Positions 5,843 to 13,041 of a stretch of 13,832 nucleotides of DNA are shown one piece after another; position 1 is the stretch's first letter, and each line of letters begins with the position of its first letter. The DNA is taken from contig DATHTO010000004.1 in the NCBI GenBank assembly GCA_035463115.1, positions 1 through 13,832 of the forward strand, given 5' to 3'. Made by a program: the position numbers and the translations under genes. Origin of the DNA: BPGL01 sp035463115. Lineage in GTDB: Bacteria; Actinomycetota; UBA4738; HRBIN12. The notes beneath the pieces are model-generated. The model was not told the DNA's origin and made no database searches. It worked only from the letters and a program-made list of their open reading frames with translations.

Positions 5843-7441
5843 TCACATCGGAAGCGAGAACGCCCTGAGCTGCTTCGCCTCGATGTCGTCGGCGATGTGG
5901 TCTAGCACGTGCGCCGGCACCTCGGTGTCGACCGTGAGGCACATCAGCGCCTCCATCGGCCCGTCGGGGCTGCCCTCGACGGGCTTGCGGCCGACGTCCA
6001 TCGTCGCGATGTTGATGTCGTGCTCGCCGAGCACGGTTCCGACGGTGCCGATCACGCCGGGGCGGTCGACGTAGTTGAAGAACACCATGTTCGGCGCCGG
6101 CGCCACCTCGATGTCGAAGTCGTTCACCTTCACGATCCGCTCGGCCTGGCGGGCGATGATCGTGCCCTCGAGGGCGACCGATCCGGCGTCGGTATCGGCA
6201 CGCAGCGCGATCGACGACACGTAGTCCTGCGACACCGTGGAACGCATCTCGCTCACCGAGAGGCCCCGCTCACGCGCGAGCATCGGCGCGTTCACGAACG
6301 ACACCGGCTCGTGCACCGATCGCCCCAGGATGCCCTTCAGGATCGCGAGCGTGAGGACCCTGGTGTCGGATTCCGCGATCCGGCCGAGGTAGCTCGCGAC
6401 CACCGAACGCACGCCGCCCTCGGCCATGCCCGCGGCCATCGCGCCGAGGCGTTCCGCGAAGCCGACGAAGGGGCGTACGACCTCGCTGACCTCGGCGCCG
6501 GCGGAGACGTTCACCGCGTACGGAACGAACTCCCCCTTCAGGGCGAGTCGGACCATCTCGGCCACCGTGATGCCGGCCTTGTCCTGCGCCTCGCGGGTCG
6601 ACGCGCCGAGGTGCGGCGTGACGATCACGTTCGGGAGCCCGAACAGCGGCGAATCGGTCGTCGGCTCGACCGCGAACACGTCGAGGGCCGCGCCACCGAG
6701 GTGGCCGGACTCCACCGCCTTCGCGAGCGCGCCCTCGTCGACGATGCCGCCGCGCGCCGTGTTCACGAACCGCGCGCCCAGCTTCATCATGCCGAGCTCC
6801 TTGTCGCCGATCAGCCCCTCGGTCTCGGGCGTGCGGGGCAGGTGGATGCTCACGAAGTCGGCCTGCACGAGCACCGCCTCGAGCGTTGGCATCGTCTCGA
6901 CGCCGAGCTCCTTCGCCCGCTCGGACGAGACGTAGGGATCGAAGGCGATCACGCGCAGGCCGAACGCGGCGGCTCGCTGGGCGACGAGGGTGCCGACGCG
7001 CCCGAGCCCCACGAGCCCGATCGTCTTGCCCGCGAGCTCGACGCCTTCCCACGCCGAGCGCTCCCAGGCCCCGCCGACGAGGGCCGCGTGCGCCTGGGGG
7101 ACGTTCCGTGCCTGCGCGAGCAGGAGCGCGAGGGTGTGCTCGGCCGCCGAGATGATGTTCGACTGCGGCGCGTTCACGACCATCACACCGCGGCGCGTGG
7201 CCGTCTCGACGTCGACGTTGTCGAGTCCGATCCCGGCCCGCGCGACGACGCGCAGGTTCGGCGCCGCCTCGAGCACCTCGGCGGTGACCTGCGTGGCGCT
7301 CCGGATGATCAGCGCGTCGTAGGGCGCGATCCGGGCGGCGAGGTCATCGTTCGCGAGGTCGGTCCGCACGTCGACCTCGAAGTCCCTCGTGAGCAGGTCG
7401 AGCCCCTGCTCCGAGAGCTTCTCGGTGACGAGGACGCGCAC
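5843..7441 (-). CDS. serA: D-3-phosphoglycerate dehydrogenase
   Basis: This 532-residue enzyme is the long form of phosphoglycerate dehydrogenase, which oxidises 3-phosphoglycerate to 3-phosphohydroxypyruvate with NAD+ as the first step of serine synthesis. The NAD-binding motif GLVGLGRVG is at 142-150. Catalytic Arg230 is in NTARGGIVDE, Glu259 in FAVEP and His277 in TPHLGAST. An intervening domain (about 315-445) precedes a C-terminal ACT domain (about 452-530). In the ACT domain, Tyr457, Asp459 and Asn477 are spaced as I recall for the serine-binding residues of the Mycobacterium tuberculosis enzyme, so serine feedback control is likely kept. GTG 7441 is preceded by GAGAGG 10 bases upstream and gives the standard N-terminus MRVLVTEKLS; the longer open frame is Arg-rich noise. 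It starts 4 bases after the aminotransferase gene ends, so the two are one operon. Confidence 0.97.
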   Translation of the reverse strand: MRVLVTEKLSEQGLDLLTRDFEVDVRTDLANDDLAARIAPYDALIIRSATQVTAEVLEAAPNLRVVARAGIGLDNVDVETATRRGVMVVNAPQSNIISAAEHTLALLLAQARNVPQAHAALVGGAWERSAWEGVELAGKTIGLVGLGRVGTLVAQRAAAFGLRVIAFDPYVSSERAKELGVETMPTLEAVLVQADFVSIHLPRTPETEGLIGDKELGMMKLGARFVNTARGGIVDEGALAKAVESGHLGGAALDVFAVEPTTDSPLFGLPNVIVTPHLGASTREAQDKAGITVAEMVRLALKGEFVPYAVNVSAGAEVSEVVRPFVGFAERLGAMAAGMAEGGVRSVVASYLGRIAESDTRVLTLAILKGILGRSVHEPVSFVNAPMLARERGLSVSEMRSTVSQDYVSSIALRADTDAGSVALEGTIIARQAERIVKVNDFDIEVAPAPNMVFFNYVDRPGVIGTVGTVLGEHDINIATMDVGRKPVEGSPDGPMEALMCLTVDTEVPAHVLDHIADDIEAKQLRAFSLPM

Positions 7442-7445
7442 GCGC

Positions 7446-8615
7446 TCAGCGCCTCTCGAGCGCCGCCGCCTGGAACACCGATTCCGCGGCCGCGACGGCG
7501 GCGCCACGCTTCACCGGGAAGCCGAGCCGCTCGAGCGTCATCTCGAGCGCGGCGAGCCCGCGGATGATGTCGAGCTCGCTGAAGTATCCGAAGTGCCCGA
7601 TCCGGAAGACCTTCCCCTTCAGCGGGCCCTGCCCGGGGGCGATCACGCACGAGAAGTCCGAGCGGATGCGGTCGCTGATCGTGTCGGCGTCGATGCCTTC
7701 GGGCGCGCGGATCGCCGTGACGGTCCAGTTGCCGTCGAGTCCCTCGCCGAAGAGGTCGAGGCCGATGGCGCGGACGCCGTCCTTCACCGCACGAGAGAGC
7801 ATCTCGTGCCGGGCGAGCGCCGCGTCGACGCCGTCCTGGAAGTACAGCTCGAGCGCCGCCGCGAGGCCCTGCATCACGCTGATCGCCGGCGTCCACGGGT
7901 TCTCCGGGTGCGGCAGCGCCGCGAACCGCTGGTAGGTCGACCAGTCGAAGTAGAACCGCGGGAGCGTCGCCTCGCGCTGCGCCGCCCACGCGCGCTCGCT
8001 CACGGCGAGGAACGCGATGCCGGGGCTGGCCGACAGCGCCTTCTGCGACCCGCCGCACGCGACGTCGATCCCCCACGCGTCGAACTCGAACGGCACCGCG
8101 CCGAGCGAGCTGACGGCGTCGACGAGGACGAGCGTCCCGGCGTCGTTCGCGACCCGCGCGAGCTGTTCGATCGGCTGGATCACGCCGGTCGACGTCTCGG
8201 ACTGCGTCAGCAGCACCGCCTTCACGTGGGGGTGTTCCGCGAGCGCGTCGGCGACCTTGGCCGGGTCCAGCTTCGTTCCCCACTCGTCGTCGGTCGTGCG
8301 GACCACCAGGCCGTGGGCCTCCGCCAGCTGCTTCCACCGATCCGAGAAGAAGCCGGCGAGCGGCACGAACACCTCGTCGCCGGGCGAGAAGCAGTTCTGG
8401 ATCGCGGCCTCGAGCCCGCCGGTGCCCGACGCCGTCATCAACAGGACGTCGCCGTTCTCGGTCCGGTAGAGCTCCTTCAGGCGGGCCGTCACCTGGCGCA
8501 TCAGGTCCCCGAATCCCGGCCCACGGTGGTACACGAGCGGGCTGCCCTGCGCGAGCAGCACCTCGGGCGGGATCGGGGTGGGTCCGGGCGCCAGGATGAT
8601 CTCGGGCCTGTCCAC
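7446..8615 (-). CDS. Class V aminotransferase, likely phosphoserine-forming
   Basis: This 389-residue PLP enzyme is of the class V small-subunit type, related to alanine/serine-glyoxylate and archaeal broad-specificity aspartate aminotransferases. Visible are the N-terminal LAPGPTPIPPEVL (8-20), YHRGPGF (29-35), SGTGGLEA (63-70), the cofactor-binding Asp166 in LVDAVSSLG, and the Schiff-base Lys192 in GGSQKALSASPG. It lacks the typical SerC N-terminus, and the RGPGF segment belongs to the glyoxylate-type group. Because it sits immediately before serA, the likely job is converting 3-phosphohydroxypyruvate to phosphoserine, as shown for class V aminotransferases of methanococci. Serine- or alanine-glyoxylate transamination is the main alternative. 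GTG 8615 has a strong GAGGGGGAGTGA purine tract about 9 bases upstream. The tail after residue 365 is Ala-rich and poorly conserved. Confidence 0.9.
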   Translation of the reverse strand: MDRPEIILAPGPTPIPPEVLLAQGSPLVYHRGPGFGDLMRQVTARLKELYRTENGDVLLMTASGTGGLEAAIQNCFSPGDEVFVPLAGFFSDRWKQLAEAHGLVVRTTDDEWGTKLDPAKVADALAEHPHVKAVLLTQSETSTGVIQPIEQLARVANDAGTLVLVDAVSSLGAVPFEFDAWGIDVACGGSQKALSASPGIAFLAVSERAWAAQREATLPRFYFDWSTYQRFAALPHPENPWTPAISVMQGLAAALELYFQDGVDAALARHEMLSRAVKDGVRAIGLDLFGEGLDGNWTVTAIRAPEGIDADTISDRIRSDFSCVIAPGQGPLKGKVFRIGHFGYFSELDIIRGLAALEMTLERLGFPVKRGAAVAAAESVFQAAALERR

Positions 8616-8635
8616 GAAGCGTCACTCCCCCTCGG

Positions 8636-8654
8636 ATCGTCGTTCCGGCGGAGC
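8636..8654. repeat. 19-base intergenic repeat, copy 1
   Basis: The plus strand reads ATCGTCGTTCCGGCGGAGC, identical base for base to 12989-13007. It lies 21 bases before the aminotransferase start codon, in the 78-base gap after the serine hydrolase gene. A TACGCT box (8659-8664, minus strand) is beside it, so the repeat would begin near the 5' end of any transcript from there. The core TCCGGCGGA is a short imperfect palindrome. It may be a regulator-binding site or a dispersed intergenic repeat. Confidence 0.6.
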
Positions 8655-8693
8655 TCTCAGCGTAACAACCGTTCCGGAGCGCCCGGTCGGAGG

Positions 8694-9779
8694 TCAGAAG
8701 AGCCGGAGGACCTCCCCCACGACCGCGCTCTTGCGGTACCCGTCGGGCATCCACGCCTGCCCGTCCTGGGCAACGACGGTCACGTCGAGCGACGGACACG
8801 ACGCGGCGACCGTTCCCCAGTAGCCGCTGTGACCCCACGTCTCGAGGTCGCCCACGCGCTCGCGGAACAGGAACATGCCGGTGTTCGCGGCCTCGCGCGC
8901 GGCCCGTGCGTCGCCGGGATCGTGCGCCCGCGCCGAGGGCACCGTCTGCATCACCCGGAGCGTCGACGGGTCGCGGAACACCTCCCCCCGGAGCAGCGCC
9001 CGGAAGAACACGGCGAGGTCGCGACACGTCGACACGAGGCCGCCCCCGCCCCACAGGTCGACCGAGGCGTCGTACCGCGCGACGTCGAAGTCCGCCTCAT
9101 ACTGCGCCGCGGGTGGCGGGAGCCCCTCGGGCTCGGGCTCGATCGATTCGTGGAACGTGTGCCGGAGCCCGAGGCGGGCGAACCCGAGGTGTTCCCGGAT
9201 CGCCGCGCCGAGCGAGGTCCCGGTCAGGCGCTCGACGATCTCGCCGACGAGGTTCGCTCCCGTGTCGGAGTAGACGAAGACGGAGCCGGGCTCGCCGTAC
9301 GGCCGCCCGTGGTCGATCGCGAAGCGGAGCTGTTCCTCGCGGCTCCATCGGTGGCCCGGATCGGCGCGGATCGCCGCCATGAAGCCGTCGTCGGTCATCG
9401 GCCCGTACGCGTCGGCGGTGAAGTCGAAGATGCCGCTCGTGTGCGTGAGCAGATGTCTCGTGGTGATCCGCCCAGGGTCGTAGCTGCCGCTGCGGAGCAG
9501 TTCGGTGGTCTCGGGCGCCACGAGCTCCGCGATCGGCGCGTCGAGGTCGAGCCGGCCGTCCTCCCAGAGCCGGAGCGCCGTCGCCGCGACGAACGGCTTC
9601 GTGACGCTCGCGATCCGGAACCGACGACCCGGCGTCAGCGGCTCGCCGGTCGCGCGGTCGGCGAGCCCGGCGGCGACCTCGACGTCGGCTTCCGGCGCCA
9701 GGACGGCGAGCATGCGACCCGGCATCTCGGCGTACCGCGCGACGTCACGGTCGACGATCGCCTGGAGCGCGTCGCGCAC
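8694..9779 (-). CDS. Serine hydrolase, class C beta-lactamase fold
   Basis: This 361-residue protein has the active-site motifs of the beta-lactamase/penicillin-binding protein-like serine hydrolases. The nucleophile motif is SVTK (Ser58, Lys61), the second is YSD (Tyr170), and HSG (His317-Gly319) takes the place of KTG. Other family segments are LLTHTSGIFDF (110-120) and WGGGGLVST (243-251). YSD in place of YSN and HSG in place of KTG are usual in esterases, D-aminopeptidases and transacylases of this fold, so an esterase or peptidase is more likely than antibiotic resistance. No signal peptide is visible, which suggests a cytoplasmic enzyme. GTG 9779 lacks a clear ribosome binding site; the start is supported only by the family-typical helix that follows it. 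It begins 23 bases after the Rieske gene and probably shares its transcript. Confidence 0.88.
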   Translation of the reverse strand: MRDALQAIVDRDVARYAEMPGRMLAVLAPEADVEVAAGLADRATGEPLTPGRRFRIASVTKPFVAATALRLWEDGRLDLDAPIAELVAPETTELLRSGSYDPGRITTRHLLTHTSGIFDFTADAYGPMTDDGFMAAIRADPGHRWSREEQLRFAIDHGRPYGEPGSVFVYSDTGANLVGEIVERLTGTSLGAAIREHLGFARLGLRHTFHESIEPEPEGLPPPAAQYEADFDVARYDASVDLWGGGGLVSTCRDLAVFFRALLRGEVFRDPSTLRVMQTVPSARAHDPGDARAAREAANTGMFLFRERVGDLETWGHSGYWGTVAASCPSLDVTVVAQDGQAWMPDGYRKSAVVGEVLRLF

Positions 9780-9802
9780 GGCGCGGCCCGGTCGACGCCC
9801 GA

Positions 9803-10114
9803 TCAGACCTCGACCTGGATGTTCCCGTCCTGCTCGCGGACCGGGTACACGGCGATCGGCTGGGTCGCGGGCGGATCGACGACCTCACCGGTCGTGATCG
9901 AGAACCCGCTGCCATGGCACTCGCAGTAGATCGCGCCGTCCTCGAGCTCGCCTCCGTTCGCGAGGAAGCATCCCCGGTGGGTGCAGATGTCGTTGAACGC
10001 GTGGAGCTGCCCGTCGACGCGCGCGACGGCGACGGGCGTCCCGTTCGCGTCGAACGCCTTCACCTCGCCGTCGCCGACGGCCGTCGCCGGCCCGAGCGTC
10101 ACGAACTCCGCCAT
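9803..10114 (-). CDS. Small Rieske [2Fe-2S] protein
   Basis: This 103-residue soluble protein is a single Rieske domain. The cluster ligands are Cys44 and His46 in CTHRGC and Cys64 and His67 in CECHGSGF. Two further cysteines, Cys49 and Cys66, lie where the disulfide of bc1/b6f-type Rieske proteins forms; most small Rieske ferredoxins lack this pair. No transmembrane helix or Tat signal is present, so it is not a bc1 subunit. ATG 10114 has AGGAGG 7 bases upstream, one of the best ribosome binding sites in the window. It is probably an electron carrier for an oxygenase or other redox enzyme, but no such partner lies beside it; neighbours are an MFS transporter and a serine hydrolase. It could also resemble NirD-like or assimilatory subunits, though the cysteine pair argues against that. 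Confidence 0.93.
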   Translation of the reverse strand: MAEFVTLGPATAVGDGEVKAFDANGTPVAVARVDGQLHAFNDICTHRGCFLANGGELEDGAIYCECHGSGFSITTGEVVDPPATQPIAVYPVREQDGNIQVEV

Positions 10115-10157
10115 CGAACGTCCTCCTGGGTCGCAGCCTGGTCGTGGTCTGCGCAGC

Positions 10158-11495
10158 CTAAAGGCTCGGCCCGTTCCGGGGCGTCCCGTCCCGGTGCGTC
10201 CCGTCCCGGTGCGAGCCGTCGAGCTCGCCGTGGCGCCGGCGGTGGAACCGCCACCAGTACGCCGCGCCGAGGGTGCCGTAGAACGCGGCGAGCAGCAGGA
10301 TCCCGAAGCGGAACCCGATCGGCAGCAGCGCGGGGACGAACGCGCCGGCGACCCACGCCACCTGGAACGACGCCTCGTACCGGACGAACACCCGGCCGAG
10401 CGCTCCCTCGGGCGCCGCGCGCTGCATCAGGCTCTGGAACGCGAGCCGTCCGAACTCCGTGGCGGCTCCCGCGAGCAACGCGTAGGCCGTCGCGAGCGGA
10501 ACCCCGAACAACCGGAACGCCAGGAGCGCGCCGACGCAGGCCGCGCTCACGCACGCGATCACGACCGCCTCCTCGCGCGTGTCGGTGGGCAGCCGCGGCG
10601 CGACGATGTCGGCGAGGAACCCGCCGGCGACCGCGGCGCCGGCGACGAGCGCGAACCCGGCCGGCGAGACGTCGGCCGTGCGGAGGGCGAACGCGAGCAG
10701 GAAGAGCAGGAACCCCGATGCCGCCCGGAGACCGATCGCGCCGATCGCCGGCCCCGTGAGCGACGCGACGCGTCCCCGCCGACCCACGACCGTCGGAGCG
10801 GCACCCCTCGCCCGCGGCTGCGGGAGCCGCAGCGTCAGCGCGGCCGCGGTCGTCCAGGCGATCGCCGCCAGGTAGATCGGGCCCGCGCCGCCCCAGATCC
10901 GCAGGAAGAGGTATCCGAAGGGCGCGACGACGATCGCTCCGGCGACCGCGATCCGGCCGAGCCGCGCGTTCGCGCGCATCAGCCCTTCCTCGCGCGACGC
11001 GTACGCCATCGTCAGGCCGTTCTTCGTGATCGCGTGCACCTTCGACAGCACGAGGATGCCGAGCGCCAACGGGAAGAGCAGCGCGGTGTCGAGCCTCGGA
11101 GCGAGCGCCAGCGCGAGGAGCGCGCGCCCTCCCGCGGCGAGCACGGTGACGGCCCGACGCGGACCGGTCCGATCGAGGATCGGAACCAGGAGGGGGCCGG
11201 CCAAGGCGAGCGGCAGCATCGTGAACGCGAGGTACGCGGCGACCTCGAGCCGTGACTCGTCGACCGGCAACGAGAAGAACAGCGAGTCGGCGAGCGCGAT
11301 CGCGAGCAGCGCGTCGCCGCCGACGCTCGCGAAGTGCACGAGGGCGTACCCGTCGATGGCGTCGCGCGAGCGCCACATCCGTTGGAGGGGGTGAACGGCC
11401 CCCTGCGCCGCTCGCCACAGCCCGAGCAGCACGAGCTGCCAGACCGGGATGCGCGCCGACCGCGACGGATGCGACGTGGGGTCAGGCCGGCGCAC
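10158..11495 (-). CDS. MFS transporter with repetitive hydrophilic tail
   Basis: This 445-residue protein has about ten to twelve hydrophobic segments and a degenerate major facilitator motif A, DRTGPRRA (108-115). The long hydrophobic stretches, Arg-rich loops and absence of periplasmic domains fit a major facilitator; no specific subfamily was recognised and the substrate is unknown. The last 29 residues are a hydrophilic tail (FHRRRHGELDG, then HRDGT twice and PRNGPSL) made by a 15-base tandem repeat. GTG 11495 follows the gatB stop codon by 8 bases. The only Shine-Dalgarno-like sequence is GGGTAGG overlapping the gatB stop, so translation may be coupled to gatB. A 43-base gap separates it from the Rieske gene. 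Confidence 0.8.
   Translation of the reverse strand: MRRPDPTSHPSRSARIPVWQLVLLGLWRAAQGAVHPLQRMWRSRDAIDGYALVHFASVGGDALLAIALADSLFFSLPVDESRLEVAAYLAFTMLPLALAGPLLVPILDRTGPRRAVTVLAAGGRALLALALAPRLDTALLFPLALGILVLSKVHAITKNGLTMAYASREEGLMRANARLGRIAVAGAIVVAPFGYLFLRIWGGAGPIYLAAIAWTTAAALTLRLPQPRARGAAPTVVGRRGRVASLTGPAIGAIGLRAASGFLLFLLAFALRTADVSPAGFALVAGAAVAGGFLADIVAPRLPTDTREEAVVIACVSAACVGALLAFRLFGVPLATAYALLAGAATEFGRLAFQSLMQRAAPEGALGRVFVRYEASFQVAWVAGAFVPALLPIGFRFGILLLAAFYGTLGAAYWWRFHRRRHGELDGSHRDGTHRDGTPRNGPSL
10181..10210. repeat. 15-base tandem repeat (two perfect units) in the MFS gene 3' end
   Basis: GCGTCCCGTCCCGGT occurs twice in direct succession. On the minus strand the units encode HRDGT repeated in the C-terminal tail, and a diverged third unit (PRNGP) follows. 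The unit length is a multiple of three, so unit gain or loss would change tail length without shifting the frame. Confidence 0.85.
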
Positions 11496-11503
11496 GTGCG
11501 CGC

Positions 11504-12943
11504 CTACCCGAGGCGCTCCCGCAGGAGCTCCTGCACGATCTTCGGGTTCGCCGCTCCCCCGGTCGCCTTCATGACCTGCCCCACCAGGAAGCCGAGCACG
11601 CCCTGGTTCCCCCCGCGGAACTTCTCGACCACGTCGGGGTTCGCCGCGATCGCCTCGTCGACCGCCGCGCCGAGCGCCCCCGTGTCGGAGACCTGTCGCA
11701 GCCCGCGTCGCTCGACGATCGTCTCGATCGGGTCGCCGGTCGTGAACGCCCCCTCGAGGGCCTGTTTCGCGCCGGAGCCGGAGATCGTTCCGTCGTCGAC
11801 GAGACCGATCAGCTGCACGAGGTGCTCCGGGCCGACCTTCCCCTGCTCGTGGTCCTTCTGCAGCGCGGCGAGATCCTGGGTGATCCAGTTCGCGGCCTTG
11901 TCGGCGGGAGCGCCGAGCGCGATCGTGTGCTCGAAGAGCTCGGTCTGCGCCCGGCTCGAGACGAGCACGCGAGCGACGTCGGAGCGGAGCCCGAGATCCG
12001 ACGCGTAGCGAGCCCGGCGTGCGCGCGGAAGCTCCGGCAGCGACGCGCGGATCCCGTCGATCCAGGCCCGGTCGGGCTCGAGCACCGGGATGTCGGGTTC
12101 GGGGAAGTAGCGGTAGTCGAACGCTTCCTCCTTCGAACGCATCGACGCGGTCGCCCCGGCGTCCTCGTTCCAGTGACGCGTCTCCTGGACGATCGTCTCG
12201 CCGCTCTCGATGACCTTCGTCTGGCGCTCGATCTCGAACGCGAGCGCGCGCTCCAGCGACCGCACGGAGTTCATGTTCTTGATCTCGACCTTCGTTCCGA
12301 GGGTGTCGCTGGCGGCGGGCCGGACGCTCACGTTCGCGTCGCAGCGGAGGGACCCTTCCTCCATCTTCACGTCGCTGACGTCGAGCGCCTCGAGCGTCGC
12401 GCGCAGCTCACGGAGGTACGCGGCGGCCTGCTCGGGCGAGCGCATGTCGGGCTCGCTCACGCACTCGACCAGCGGAACGCCCGCCCGGTTGTAGTCGACG
12501 AGCGCCGAGTCGGCGTCGTGGATCCTCCCGCTCGCGGAGCCGTGCGTCGTCTTGCCGGTGTCCTCCTCCATGTGGACGCGCGTGATGCCGACGCGCGACG
12601 TGGTGCCGTCGGGCAGCTCCACGTCGAGGTGCCCGCCGACGCAGATCGGGAGGTCGTACTGGCTGATCTGGTAGTTCTTCGGCATGTCCGGATAGAAGTA
12701 GTTCTTCCGGTGGAACAGCGAGTGCGGCGCGATCTCGCAGTCGAGCGCGAGGCCGATCTTGATGATCCTGGCGATCGCCTCGCGGTTGGGCACCGGGAGC
12801 GACCCCGGATGGCCCATGCAGACGGGGCACGTGTGCGTGTTCGGCGGCGCCCCGAACGCGTTCAGGCACGAGCAGAACATCTTCGTCTTCGTGCTGAGCT
12901 CGACGTGGCATTCGAGCCCGATCACCGCTTCCCATCCGGCCAT
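11504..12943 (-). CDS. gatB: Asp-tRNA(Asn)/Glu-tRNA(Gln) amidotransferase subunit B
   Basis: This 479-residue protein is the tRNA-binding and kinase subunit of GatCAB, which makes Gln-tRNA(Gln) and/or Asn-tRNA(Asn) by amidating misacylated tRNAs. Hallmarks are VIGLECHVELST (7-18), FCSC (23-26) with CPVC (39-42) forming the four-cysteine pattern of zinc-containing GatB, FHRKNYFYPDMPKNYQISQYD (77-97), RVHMEEDTGK (122-131) and KMEEGSLRCDANVSVRP in the middle. The C-terminal YqeY-like tail holds GFLVGQVMKATGGAANP. ATG 12943 gives the family-standard MAGWEAVIGLE start. The frame stays open to 13078, but that extension is not GatB-like and overlaps the divergent exporter gene. gatC and gatA, often just upstream, are not here: the upstream neighbour is on the other strand. 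A TANNNT box lies 8 bases before the start. Confidence 0.97.
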   Translation of the reverse strand: MAGWEAVIGLECHVELSTKTKMFCSCLNAFGAPPNTHTCPVCMGHPGSLPVPNREAIARIIKIGLALDCEIAPHSLFHRKNYFYPDMPKNYQISQYDLPICVGGHLDVELPDGTTSRVGITRVHMEEDTGKTTHGSASGRIHDADSALVDYNRAGVPLVECVSEPDMRSPEQAAAYLRELRATLEALDVSDVKMEEGSLRCDANVSVRPAASDTLGTKVEIKNMNSVRSLERALAFEIERQTKVIESGETIVQETRHWNEDAGATASMRSKEEAFDYRYFPEPDIPVLEPDRAWIDGIRASLPELPRARRARYASDLGLRSDVARVLVSSRAQTELFEHTIALGAPADKAANWITQDLAALQKDHEQGKVGPEHLVQLIGLVDDGTISGSGAKQALEGAFTTGDPIETIVERRGLRQVSDTGALGAAVDEAIAANPDVVEKFRGGNQGVLGFLVGQVMKATGGAANPKIVQELLRERLG

Positions 12944-12951
12944 GACCCGGC

Positions 12952-12957
12952 AGCCTA
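12952..12957 (-). promoter_or_regulatory. Candidate -10 box of gatB
   Basis: On the minus strand this is TAGGCT (TANNNT), with 8 bases to the gatB ATG. That spacing puts the transcription start at or beside the start codon. No convincing -35 element is seen. gatB also lacks a good Shine-Dalgarno sequence, which fits a leaderless or nearly leaderless mRNA. Confidence 0.4.
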
Positions 12958-12988
12958 CCCGACGCGTTTTCACGCCAGGCCGACCGGC

Positions 12989-13007
12989 ATCGTCGTTCCG
13001 GCGGAGC
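12989..13007. repeat. 19-base intergenic repeat, copy 2
   Basis: This is an exact copy of 8636-8654 in the same plus-strand orientation. It lies in the 98-base gap between the divergent gatB and exporter genes, 20 bases upstream of the exporter's candidate -10 box and 31 bases upstream of the gatB one. From this position it could influence both promoters. Confidence 0.6.
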
Positions 13008-13027
13008 GCGGTGCCCGCCGCGGTTCC

Positions 13028-13033
13028 TATCCT
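13028..13033 (+). promoter_or_regulatory. Candidate -10 box of the EamA-family exporter gene
   Basis: TATCCT (TANNNT) lies 8 bases before the ATG at 13042. The bases between include GGAG, which is close to the start codon for a Shine-Dalgarno. No -35 element is convincing. The layout mirrors that of the divergent gatB. Confidence 0.4.
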
Positions 13034-13041
13034 GGAGCGAC

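Noticed and set aside
8694..9779. Reading the serine hydrolase as an antibiotic-resistance beta-lactamase
   Set aside because: It lacks a signal peptide and has YSD and HSG in place of YSN and KTG, which points to the esterase/peptidase members of the fold.
7389..9929. Very long open frame on the plus strand (846 codons) opposite serA, the aminotransferase and the hydrolase
   Set aside because: It is antisense to three well-supported genes, and its Arg/Glu/Asp/Val-rich composition is what GC-rich codon bias gives in the opposite frame. No domain is recognisable. The same applies to long plus-strand frames at 1424-2656, 2608-4377, 5909-7567, 9981-11255 and 11252-13222.
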